Shown: positions 57,314-64,000 of the stretch, piece after piece | How positions within the stretch are numbered: the stretch's first letter is position 1 | Layout: every line of letters begins with the position of its first letter | NCBI GenBank assembly: GCA_029242715.1 | Contig: JAQWTL010000014.1 | Coordinates: 45,952 to 109,951, forward strand | Reading direction: 5' to 3' | Source of the DNA: Phycisphaerales bacterium | GTDB taxonomy: Bacteria > Planctomycetota > Phycisphaerae > Phycisphaerales > SM1A02 | Length of the DNA: 64,000 nucleotides | Translations under genes and position numbers: made by a program | Notes under the pieces: model-generated | What the model was told of the DNA's origin: nothing | What the model saw: the letters and a program-made list of their open reading frames with translations, nothing else | Database searches by the model: none

Positions 57314-59611
57314 ATGGCACAAGGCAAGGCAGCGTGGGGCATCGAGGTTGGTGCCTACGAGATCAAGGCCATTCGATTGCAGGACGGTGGAGCCACTGGT
57401 GTCGAGGTCACGGACTTTGCCGTGATTCAGCACAAGAAGGTTCTTACTGAACCGGACATCGATCAGAACGAGGTCATTCGCCTCAGCCTTGGCCAGTTGA
57501 TCAGTCAAAAGGAACTTGAGGGTGAAAACCTGGTGATGTCTGTCCCCGGGCACTCGGCTTTCGCGAGGTTTGCCAAGCTTCCCCCAGTGGAGCCCAAGAA
57601 AGTACCGGACATCGTCAAGTTTGAAGCCGTTCAACAGATTCCCTTCCCGATCGAGGAAGTGGAATGGGATTACGAGACATTCATGTCGGATGACTCGCCT
57701 GAGATTGAGGTCGGCATCTTTGCGATCACCCGTGAACGCGTGCAGGAACGACTGGACATGTATTCCGAAGTCGGCCTGAGCCCTGAGATGCTTACGCTTT
57801 CTCCTGTAGCCTTTTTCAATGCGGTTTCCTATGACCATGAGCTGACGGATCATGAAAATCCGGTCGTTTACATCGATATTGGAACGATGGCTACGGATGT
57901 GATCATTGCAGACCAGGGGCGATGCTGGATCCGTACGTTCCCGATCGGTGGCACTCACTTCACCGAAGCAATCGCGGAGCATTTCAAACTCAGTTATGCG
58001 AAGGCTGAAAAGCTCAAGATGGAAACATCCACGAGCAAGTACGCACGCAACATCATGGGTGCCATGCGTCCGGTTTTCTCCAACTTGCTTCAGGAGTTGC
58101 AGCGTTCTCTGGATTATTTCCGCAGCAGTCATCCCAACCGGGAGTTGGGCAACATGATCGGTGCGGGATCCACCTTCAAGATCCCCGGCCTTCGAAAATT
58201 CATCGGTCAGCAATTGCAGGTAGAAGTCAACAGGCTGGATGAGTTCCGCCGAATCTCGGTGCCTGGCCGTGAGGCGGCTACTTTCTCAGAGCACAACGTC
58301 AGCATGGCGACGGCCTATGGGCTGGCCATGCAGGGCATCAACCTGTCGCCTATCGATATCAATCTCGTGCCTACCACTGTCCTGCGGGAACAGATGTGGC
58401 ATAGCAAGACACGTTGGTTTATTGCTGCTGCAGTCTTGGCAATCATTGCCGGCGGGATCACTTTCATTCGCCCGATTCTGGATCAGCAGGCTCTGGATGC
58501 CAATCCTGATCCACGAACGGTGCAGAGTGTCAAGGGAACCGCCAAGAGGAACAAGACCGATCTGGACAAGGCCATTTCGGACATGAGCCTGAGCACGGAT
58601 GCCAATCACCTGGCAGCGCTGTTCGACTATCGCTCTGTCTGGCCACACGTGGTCAACGATGCCGCAATGGCTACTTTGGCTGCGGAGCCCAAGAGCAAGG
58701 AGATGGATCCCAACGAAGCGATCGTTCGGGAGATCGTCCCCGATGAACGTCGCATGGTGTCTGTCAACAAATTGGCCGGTGAATACCTCGGGCCCAGCAA
58801 TGGCGGCCCTCTGGTAGAGGTCACCATGAATATCAGTTTGACCCATGAAGAGCCGGTCGCATTCGTGAACAGCACGGTTGCCAAGTGGCTGCGTGACAAC
58901 AGTGCAAAGCGTGATGGTGTTCCTTACATCATCAGGGATGTTGTGCTGCACGGAACCGAGATCGCTCGGGAGACCATCGGAGAAGATGGAAAGCTCAGCA
59001 AGAGTGCCCCGAGCAGTGACGACGGCGGCTCCAGTCGTAGAACTCCAGGTGGAGGCGGCAGCAGCAAGCGTACACCTGGCGGAGGCGGTGCCGGAGGCGG
59101 CAACAAGCGTACGCCTGGCGGCGGCGGCGGCAACAAGCGTTCTCCGGGAGGCGGAGGTGCCGGTGGTGGTAGTCGTTCTCCCGGTGGCGGAGGCGTAGGT
59201 GGTGGCAGTGGCCGTTCACCTGGTGGTGGCGGTAGCGGTCGTTCACCCGGTGGAGGCGGCGGTGGTAGCGGTCGCTCACCTGGCGGCGGCGGTGGTCCTG
59301 GACTTGGCGCACCGGGTACTGGTCTTGGGGCACCTGGACTTGGTACTCCTGGACTTGGTACTCCTGGAGCAGGTGGTGGCTCAAGTAGTTCTGGCGGTGG
59401 TTCCCAAGGACACCAGGGGCAAAGCAGTCGCAATCAGGGGCTCGATGGTGATCTGGAAGAGATCGCACCTCTTCCGCCAAAGCCTCGGATCTACACGCCT
59501 GGAACAGTTGTCTACATTCTGCCCATCACCTTCACGTTGCAGATACAAGAAGAGACGGATGAAACGTCCGCTCATGCTGGATCCGGTCAGGGATCAGGAG
59601 GTGTTTCGTGA
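57314..59611 (+). CDS. pilM: PilM-like actin-type ATPase fused to PilN-like domain, with Gly-rich linker
   Basis: This is a 765-residue protein. The first ~350 residues are PilM-like: WGIEVGAYEIKAIRLQ (phosphate-1 loop), VYIDIGTMATDVIIAD (phosphate-2), and GAGSTFKIPGLRKFI (adenosine site). A membrane helix lies near 368-386 (WFIAAAVLAIIAGGITF), followed by a PilN-like periplasmic domain near 480-565 (VEVTMNISLTHEEPVAFVN). Then comes a glycine-rich region near 571-700 with repeated R-S/T-P-G(4-6) units and later GLGAPG/GLGTPG units, before a final 65-residue segment. ATG 57314 has AGAAGG nine bases upstream and fits the PilM start. It is the first of three coupled genes; the stop overlaps the next start (GTGA). 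Confidence 0.82.
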   Translation: MAQGKAAWGIEVGAYEIKAIRLQDGGATGVEVTDFAVIQHKKVLTEPDIDQNEVIRLSLGQLISQKELEGENLVMSVPGHSAFARFAKLPPVEPKKVPDIVKFEAVQQIPFPIEEVEWDYETFMSDDSPEIEVGIFAITRERVQERLDMYSEVGLSPEMLTLSPVAFFNAVSYDHELTDHENPVVYIDIGTMATDVIIADQGRCWIRTFPIGGTHFTEAIAEHFKLSYAKAEKLKMETSTSKYARNIMGAMRPVFSNLLQELQRSLDYFRSSHPNRELGNMIGAGSTFKIPGLRKFIGQQLQVEVNRLDEFRRISVPGREAATFSEHNVSMATAYGLAMQGINLSPIDINLVPTTVLREQMWHSKTRWFIAAAVLAIIAGGITFIRPILDQQALDANPDPRTVQSVKGTAKRNKTDLDKAISDMSLSTDANHLAALFDYRSVWPHVVNDAAMATLAAEPKSKEMDPNEAIVREIVPDERRMVSVNKLAGEYLGPSNGGPLVEVTMNISLTHEEPVAFVNSTVAKWLRDNSAKRDGVPYIIRDVVLHGTEIARETIGEDGKLSKSAPSSDDGGSSRRTPGGGGSSKRTPGGGGAGGGNKRTPGGGGGNKRSPGGGGAGGGSRSPGGGGVGGGSGRSPGGGGSGRSPGGGGGGSGRSPGGGGGPGLGAPGTGLGAPGLGTPGLGTPGAGGGSSSSGGGSQGHQGQSSRNQGLDGDLEEIAPLPPKPRIYTPGTVVYILPITFTLQIQEETDETSAHAGSGQGSGGVS
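59029..59395 (+). repeat. Degenerate DNA repeat encoding RSPGGGG units
   Basis: About 370 bases of imperfect tandem units of 24-40 bases encode R-S/T-P-G(n) and then GLG(A/T)PG motifs. Third-codon positions vary strongly between units (GGT/GGC/GGA, CGT/CGC), which shows selection on protein sequence and not recent DNA amplification. Contained in the pilM-like gene. Confidence 0.8.
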
Positions 59612-61098
59612 ACCTTGATTCCAAGAAGATCATGGCGGCTATTCGTTCCAATCTTGTCATCACCATCTGTGTTGTCGTGATCATCGGGGCCTTGGTCGGG
59701 CTGCCGTATGTCTCCAAGGGCTTCCAGGAGGAAGTGGCCAAGGCTGTCGACAAGAAGAACAAGAGTTACAACGATTTGAAGAAGATCCGTGATGGGAAGG
59801 TCACCATTCCGGGTGCTTCTCCCGTTGGGGTCGTTGTCAATAGACCGATCATTGATCGTGTCCAGAGCATTGCCAATCTTCGCAAGGACCAGTCGACCAG
59901 TGTCCTTGCCGAGGCCAAGTCCCAGAACCGTGGCGGTCATGTCAATCTGGATGACAGGCTCTTCCCTGGCCTTGAGCTTCCTGAATACGAGTTGCTGGTC
60001 GAGGCACCGCGTTTTCAGAAGCGAATCCTCGAGGAATACAAGTTGCTCCTTGAGGACATCAATGCGGGAATGCCACCATCACTTCAAACGGTGATGAAGA
60101 GTCTGGAGCAAGTCCAGCAGCAGTTCCTTGATCGGGATCTCAAGAAGGATTCCGTTGATGAACTTGAGCCAGAAGAAGTTGAGCTGATCAGGGCGGATCT
60201 TGCTGATCGTCGTCTTGATCTGTATCTGCGTGAAGCTGAGAGCACTGGCATCTATGTCGATCTTGAAATGTTGTCGCCGCCTACCTATGACGAGAGGCGG
60301 AAGTATTCACTCCGCGAACTCTTCAGGTGGCAGTGGCGTTTCTGGGTGATCTCGGAAGTTCTTGAAGCCTTCAAGGAAGTGAATGGTGAGAAGGCATCGG
60401 TCCTGTCCGCGCCCATCAAGCGAGTGGTCGCTATCAATGTCCGGGACCTGATGAACGTCAGCGAGGCAGCGTCGTCTTCCTCTTCATCGTCTTCTTCATC
60501 GTCCCCCGGTCCATCTGCACCAATCGGCCCCATGGGAAGCCAGGGCGCATCAGCGCCTGTCGGTCCAATGGGTAGTCAGGGTGGTGGTGGAAGCAAGCGT
60601 TCGCCTGGTGGCGGAGGCGCGGGTGGAGGCAAGCCCCGCGGTGGCTTTGGCGGCGGAGGCGAATCATCTGCTGGAGGCGACAAGAAAGATGTTGAAGAGT
60701 ATGTTGTTGCTTCCATTCCTGAGTCAGGTGCTACCAACTTCGATGTTGGCATTACCGGCAGGATCAGTAACGCTCTTTATGACGTCGTCCTTGTCGACGT
60801 GACACTGATCATCGATAAGGACAATCTGGCTGACACGCTCCAATCACTGGTGTCTGGGCGATTCTTGTCCATTCGTGATCTGTCAATTGAACGGGCTGCG
60901 GTTTATGAAGACCTCTCTCAAGGCTTCCTTTACGGTGAATCGCCTGTTATCAAGATGGATCTGACGATCGAGACCGTCTGGCTTCGATCCTGGACAGATC
61001 AATACATGCCAAATTCAGTCAGGGCTGCTCTGGGCATTGAGACACTTAAGATCGAGTCTTCTGAAGATGACGAGGACGAAGAGGAAGATTATTCCTGA
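59608..61098 (+). CDS. PilO-like membrane protein with Ser and Gly-rich linker
   Basis: The 496-residue protein starts at GTG 59608, with AGGAGG six bases upstream. It has one membrane helix near 16-35 (LVITICVVVIIGALVGL) and a long charged helical region to about residue 280. A run of 12 serines follows (near 290), then collagen-like GPMGSQG repeats and KRSPGGGGAGGG (near 300-357), and a C-terminal alpha/beta domain with DVGITGRISNALYDVVLVDVT that could be the ferredoxin-like PilO/GspM fold. The tail is highly acidic (EDDEDEEED). Topology and position after a PilM/PilN fusion suggest a PilO role; I have no residue-level match to prove it. Confidence 0.65.
   Translation: MNLDSKKIMAAIRSNLVITICVVVIIGALVGLPYVSKGFQEEVAKAVDKKNKSYNDLKKIRDGKVTIPGASPVGVVVNRPIIDRVQSIANLRKDQSTSVLAEAKSQNRGGHVNLDDRLFPGLELPEYELLVEAPRFQKRILEEYKLLLEDINAGMPPSLQTVMKSLEQVQQQFLDRDLKKDSVDELEPEEVELIRADLADRRLDLYLREAESTGIYVDLEMLSPPTYDERRKYSLRELFRWQWRFWVISEVLEAFKEVNGEKASVLSAPIKRVVAINVRDLMNVSEAASSSSSSSSSSSPGPSAPIGPMGSQGASAPVGPMGSQGGGGSKRSPGGGGAGGGKPRGGFGGGGESSAGGDKKDVEEYVVASIPESGATNFDVGITGRISNALYDVVLVDVTLIIDKDNLADTLQSLVSGRFLSIRDLSIERAAVYEDLSQGFLYGESPVIKMDLTIETVWLRSWTDQYMPNSVRAALGIETLKIESSEDDEDEEEDYS
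60469..60680 (+). repeat. Serine-run and collagen-like repeat region
   Basis: Coding low-complexity DNA: TCT/TCC/TCA/TCG serine codons in a row, followed by two GPMGSQG units and a glycine-rich stretch containing KRSPGGGG, the same unit as in the gene before. Lies within the PilO-like gene. Confidence 0.7.
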
Positions 61099-61188
61099 TC
61101 CGTCTGCAGTTTGGTATTCGAATTTTCATCACTTGTGCGTGCCCGCTGAGAACATGACCCGAGATCGCTGTTACCAAGGACAATTGCA

Positions 61189-63111
61189 ATGAAGACCAAG
61201 GGAATCACAATCTGGGAGCAGCGAGCCGAGTTCTTCGTGATCGGTATCGTTCTGGTCGTACTCGTGGTGTACCTCGTTGGCCAACTGTCATCTCCCAATA
61301 TCAAGCAGGTGGGAAGTGATCAGGTTGGGCCGGGTGAGTGGCATGAGAAACTCAGTGATTCGGCTACCGATATCAAGCGGAAGCAGGATTCAAAGGACAT
61401 TCACCCATCAGTCGCTCAAGCCATAGAAAAAGGTCAGCAGTCTTCATCTGTTGATCTCCAGAATTTCAGAGGCAGATTGCTTGCCAAGGTCGGACCAGAA
61501 GATCCAACATTGCTTCCTGGTTATCGCGTTGTTCCGCAGATTTCTGGTGCTAGCGGTGACTTCGCTGCAAATGGAAAATTCGTCGAGCCCGAACTTCCCG
61601 CGCCAAGCAAGCCGGTTGTCTACCAGACCTTTGACCTCTTGGCTGAGGGCGTCGTGGATCAGACAGAAGGTCTTGAAGAGTTCGTCGCTCAGCAACCACA
61701 TGATCTGACATGGTTGACTGTTGCCACGGAATTCAATGTTGCTGAAGCGATCAAGCGTTTCAGCGAAAGCGGTCCCGATGGCGAACAGCCATTGCCCAGT
61801 CGCTGGCATGGTGACAGAATTGATCTTCTTGATGTTCGCCTTGAACGCTCTGAACTCGTGAATGGAACATGGGCGGATCCAGAGGTCGTTGCGGTAATGC
61901 CTGGTCAGATCAGTTTCCGCGACCGTCTTGTTGGTCATGAGGAAATGGATGCGTCTGATCGGGATGAGATCCTTGCGTCCATCATTGACCCGATGATCAG
62001 CCGGCAGATCTATCAGCCGGACTTCTATCAGACGTCGTCAGGGAACTGGATTCTCCCGGATGATTTCATCGAATTGGATTCTGCGGCGGATGAAGTGCCG
62101 GGTTCTGAGGCTGACAAGGGCAGCTCTCGACGGCGATTTCTGCTCAGAAGGCTTAAAAGGCTTGAACGCGAACGCGATGATCTGAAGGAGAAGATGAACT
62201 CCGGAGGTGGCGGCGGCCTTTCAGGTGGCGGTGGCCTTGGATCAGGTGGCAGCGGCGGCGGCGGTGGCAGCGGCGGCAAGGGGCCCGGTGGTGGCGGTGG
62301 CGGCGGCCGAGGTCCTGGCGGTGGCGGTCCTGGTGATGGTGGCGGTCTGGGTGGAGTTGGCGGCGGCGCTGGTTCAGGCAACAGCCTTCAAGCCCGTATC
62401 GAACGACTGGAAAAACAGATTATCGAGATCCAAATGGAACTGGACAAGTTGCAAGAGCAGGCCGCTCCAGAAGAGAGCGATCAGGCTTCAGAAGAGAACT
62501 TGACCGAGGAGGCACAGGAGGAAGGTCCTGGCACAAGTTGGATCTGGGGCTATGACATCACGGCAAATCCAGGTAGCACATATCGCTATCGGGTGAATCT
62601 GGTGGTGTACAACCCACTCTTTGCTCGCAAGCTCAGCCTTGTAGAAGAGCAGCAACACCTTGCCGAGTCACTGCTCATGATTGTGGATTCCAGTGAATGG
62701 TCTGAGCCGATCACCATGGAGCCGCCTCTTCAGATCATGGCCGTTCGAGCGGTGCCTTCTGGCCAAGCGGAAAATTCCGGTCGACTGGGCTTTGGTGAAG
62801 CGACTGCGGAGGTTTGGCGATTCCATGCTGGGCGTTGGTGGCCTCGTAGATTCTCCCTTCAGCCAGGGGACGTTATTGGTGGTCTTGAAATGCCCGAGCT
62901 TGATTACGCAGTGGAGGGGATGGAACCGCTGGATTTCTCCACGCAGTGGTACGTCGTGGATGTGGTGCCCCGGATGGGAGCTACCCGTTCAGATACCAGG
63001 CTGGGTAAAGGGGCCATGGTCCTGATTCAGAAGGTCAATGGCACCGAGATCATCAGGATTGATCCGGACGTGGATACCCTCAAGCCAAGGCCAGATCAGG
63101 CGATGTTCTAG
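61189..63111 (+). CDS. Membrane-anchored protein with coiled coils flanking a Gly-rich loop
   Basis: The 640-residue protein has a membrane helix near 16-35 (FVIGIVLVVLVVYLVGQL) and a long extracytoplasmic part. Two charged helical segments, RRRFLLRRLKRLERERDDLK (about 307-330) and ARIERLEKQIIEIQMELDKLQ (about 403-425), enclose a Gly-rich stretch of about 60 residues (339-399), so they may form an antiparallel helical hairpin with a glycine loop. The C-terminal domain (after residue 440) has GYDITANPGSTYRYRVNLVVYNP, a fibronectin-like pattern. No named family is recognised. It starts 90 bases after the PilO-like gene; its place suggests a third component of the same complex. A hairpin without T-tract follows (63123-63156). 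Confidence 0.6.
   Translation: MKTKGITIWEQRAEFFVIGIVLVVLVVYLVGQLSSPNIKQVGSDQVGPGEWHEKLSDSATDIKRKQDSKDIHPSVAQAIEKGQQSSSVDLQNFRGRLLAKVGPEDPTLLPGYRVVPQISGASGDFAANGKFVEPELPAPSKPVVYQTFDLLAEGVVDQTEGLEEFVAQQPHDLTWLTVATEFNVAEAIKRFSESGPDGEQPLPSRWHGDRIDLLDVRLERSELVNGTWADPEVVAVMPGQISFRDRLVGHEEMDASDRDEILASIIDPMISRQIYQPDFYQTSSGNWILPDDFIELDSAADEVPGSEADKGSSRRRFLLRRLKRLERERDDLKEKMNSGGGGGLSGGGGLGSGGSGGGGGSGGKGPGGGGGGGRGPGGGGPGDGGGLGGVGGGAGSGNSLQARIERLEKQIIEIQMELDKLQEQAAPEESDQASEENLTEEAQEEGPGTSWIWGYDITANPGSTYRYRVNLVVYNPLFARKLSLVEEQQHLAESLLMIVDSSEWSEPITMEPPLQIMAVRAVPSGQAENSGRLGFGEATAEVWRFHAGRWWPRRFSLQPGDVIGGLEMPELDYAVEGMEPLDFSTQWYVVDVVPRMGATRSDTRLGKGAMVLIQKVNGTEIIRIDPDVDTLKPRPDQAMF
62203..62385 (+). repeat. Glycine-codon-rich repeat region
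   Basis: About 180 bases consisting almost entirely of GGN codons with interspersed Ser, Pro and Leu, encoding the loop between two coiled-coil segments of the gene at 61189. Codon third positions differ, so the repeat is conserved at protein level. Confidence 0.7.
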
Positions 63112-63305
63112 GACCCTCTGGGGGCCAGGTAATCAAGGGGGGCACCTTATCTGGCCAGTCGGGGTGGTCGGGCTGTCGCCTCCTCATTTACGGATAGCGG
63201 ATCGGGATCCGAGCAGGGGCTGTGGCCTCCTGGGCCGAGCTCGAACTCATAGGTAAATTTGAGTGTAGAAGTCAGCGGATTCCGGGTTCAATACCCCTGG
63301 AGCCG

Positions 63306-63333
63306 TTGACAGGAGGCGAGAGAATGGTATCCT
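63306..63333 (+). promoter_or_regulatory. Promoter of the 23S rRNA gene
   Basis: A perfect -35 TTGACA (63306-63311) is followed, after 16 bases, by TATCCT (63328-63333), which is preceded by TGG in the extended -10 position. The predicted transcript would start near 63340, giving a leader of about 250 nt before the mature 23S end. Confidence 0.7.
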
Positions 63334-63405
63334 CACGACTTGCGCCTCGGGTGGGACAGACACCTGGGGCGTGATGCTCGTCGGGTCCGACTCGCGAGTA
63401 GTTAG

Positions 63406-63417
63406 GCTCTTTGACAA
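63406..63417 (+). promoter_or_regulatory. boxA-like antitermination element
   Basis: GCTCTTTGACAA closely resembles the boxA core of rRNA leaders (GCTCTTTAACAA in E. coli). It lies within the predicted leader, downstream of the promoter and before the processing hairpin, as expected for Nus-factor antitermination. Confidence 0.65.
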
Positions 63418-63434
63418 GTGGTGATTCGTTCGAT

Positions 63435-63472
63435 CGTCTGACATTTCCCTTCCCGGGGAGACATGTCAGACG
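63435..63472 (+). repeat. Inverted repeat in the 23S leader, possible processing stem
   Basis: CGTCTGACAT (63435-63444) and ATGTCAGACG (63463-63472) are perfect reverse complements with an 18-base loop. It could be a leader hairpin recognised during rRNA maturation; because both arms are on the 5' side it is not the long 5'-3' processing stem of the 23S itself. Confidence 0.55.
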
Positions 63473-63590
63473 TGACCGAGAATCGAGACAAATCGAGGCC
63501 GGTGACTGGTCAACGTGTTTGCTTAGCGCGTTGAGTTGCTTCGTCCAGGTCGATGTTCCATTTGGGATGTCGTCGGGGTCGGGGTGATGT

Positions 63591-64000
63591 GACCAGATCA
63601 CCAAGGGCACACGGTGGATGTCTTGGCGTTAGAAGGCGATGAAGGACGTGGGTACCTGCGATAAGCGTTGGGAAGCCGGGAACCAGGCAATGATCCAACG
63701 ATTTCCGAATGGGGAAACCCGGCCCTCCGGGGTCACCTGCACCTGAATGCATAGGGTGTAGGAGTTAACCTGGTGAACTGAAACATCTCAGTAACCAGAG
63801 GAAAAGAAAGCAAACGCGATTCCGTAAGTAGCGGCGAGCGAAAGCGGAGTAGTCCAAACCGGGTTTCGGCCCGGGGTTTGGGCACCGATATGGCGAAGCA
63901 TGAGACGTTTGAAGCGTCTGGAAAGTCGTACCAAAGAAGGTGATAGTCCTGTACGACGTTGATTGCCAGCCTAGGTGTTCCAGAGTAGTACGGAGCTCGT
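63591..64000 (+). rRNA. rrl: 23S ribosomal RNA, 5' part
   Basis: Universally conserved 23S domain I segments are present: ACACGGTGGATG at 63609-63620, AGGCGATGAAGGACGTG near 63632, CTGCGATAAGCGTTGGGAAG, CGATTTCCGAATGGGGAAACCC near 63697, GAACTGAAACATCTCAGTA near 63776, and AGTAGCGGCGAGCGAAAG near 63827. The 5' end was placed at about 63591 by counting 18 bases back from ACACGGTGGATG as in E. coli. The gene runs off the window. No 16S rRNA or spacer tRNA precedes it; the preceding feature is a protein gene ending at 63111. Confidence 0.97.

Larger units (their letters stand above)
63112..63590 (+). other. Leader region of the 23S rRNA gene
   Basis: These 479 bases contain no 16S rRNA, tRNA or plausible protein gene. 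After a hairpin at 63123-63132/63147-63156 there is a promoter at 63306-63333, a boxA-like element at 63406-63417 and a strong inverted repeat at 63435-63472. They therefore appear to hold the promoter and transcribed leader of the rRNA gene. Confidence 0.75.

Noticed and set aside
59029..59395. Tandem GC-rich repeats that could be a CRISPR array or minisatellite
   Set aside because: The units vary in length, lie inside an open reading frame and differ mainly at third codon positions. There are no equal repeats with unique spacers and no cas genes.
58924..59433. Minus-strand frame with long polyproline sequence
   Set aside because: It is the exact antisense of the glycine-rich part of the pilM-like gene; Gly codons read backward give Pro. 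No ribosome site or family match.
62028..62381. Minus-strand proline-rich frame
   Set aside because: Shadow of the glycine-rich linker of the gene at 61189, produced by GGN codons read on the other strand.
63250..63590. A hidden 16S rRNA end or spacer tRNA before 23S
   Set aside because: No anti-Shine-Dalgarno 3' end of 16S and no tRNA T-loop (GGTTCGAATCC-like) with matching arms was found; the GGGTTCAATACCCC segment near 63285 has no cloverleaf around it.

Overview
The window reads as a bacterial chromosome segment of mid-range G+C with dense, overlapping genes. The content points to the Planctomycetota, most likely a Phycisphaerae-type lineage. The clues are a 23S rRNA gene that starts about 480 bases after a protein gene with no 16S rRNA or spacer tRNA before it, a secreted protein ending in a GC-type dockerin-like module, and a type II secretion operon whose GspL is a PilM/PilN-like fusion. 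This placement is inference from family knowledge, not a measured phylogeny.

Layout. Bases 1-6.7 kb hold the end of a DUF418 membrane protein, a hypothetical gene, a Gfo/Idh-like protein, the RNase P RNA with its own -10 box and terminator, a secreted M28 peptidase with a PDZ domain, and the phospholipid pair pgsA-pgpA. Bases 6.7-13.4 kb carry nuoJKLMN, the membrane half of complex I, without nuoA-I. Bases 13.4-20.9 kb carry a membrane protein, a secreted DUF255 protein fused to a DsbD-N-like domain, a one-domain asparaginase-like protein and two peptide transporters (OPT and POT).

Bases 21.0-37.0 kb, minus strand, are a nearly continuous type II secretion operon. In transcription order it holds a secreted coiled-coil protein, gspE, F, G, H, I, J, K, a PilM/PilN-like GspL, GspM, a GspC/PilP-like protein with an Asn-rich tail, the secretin gspD and a propeller-like envelope protein. 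No prepilin peptidase is present. Bases 37.3-49.2 kb are mixed housekeeping: an orphan CoA-transferase subunit A, an MFS transporter, a NatAB-like ABC exporter with a LolA-like protein, cobalamin-dependent methionine synthase, a small membrane protein, a short flavoprotein and a secreted thioredoxin-TPR protein. Bases 49.4-57.1 kb hold glyS, pdxA, a hypothetical gene, the dockerin-bearing secreted protein, an S1-domain protein and mtaB.

Bases 57.3-63.1 kb are the most unusual part. Three consecutive plus-strand genes encode a PilM-type actin-like ATPase fused to a PilN-like domain and two further single-pass membrane proteins. All three carry long glycine-rich linkers, two of them built on the same Arg-Ser-Pro-Gly(n) unit. 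This looks like a second pilus- or secretion-like inner-membrane platform, separate from the type II system. The window closes with a consensus-like promoter, a boxA-like leader and the first ~410 nt of 23S rRNA.
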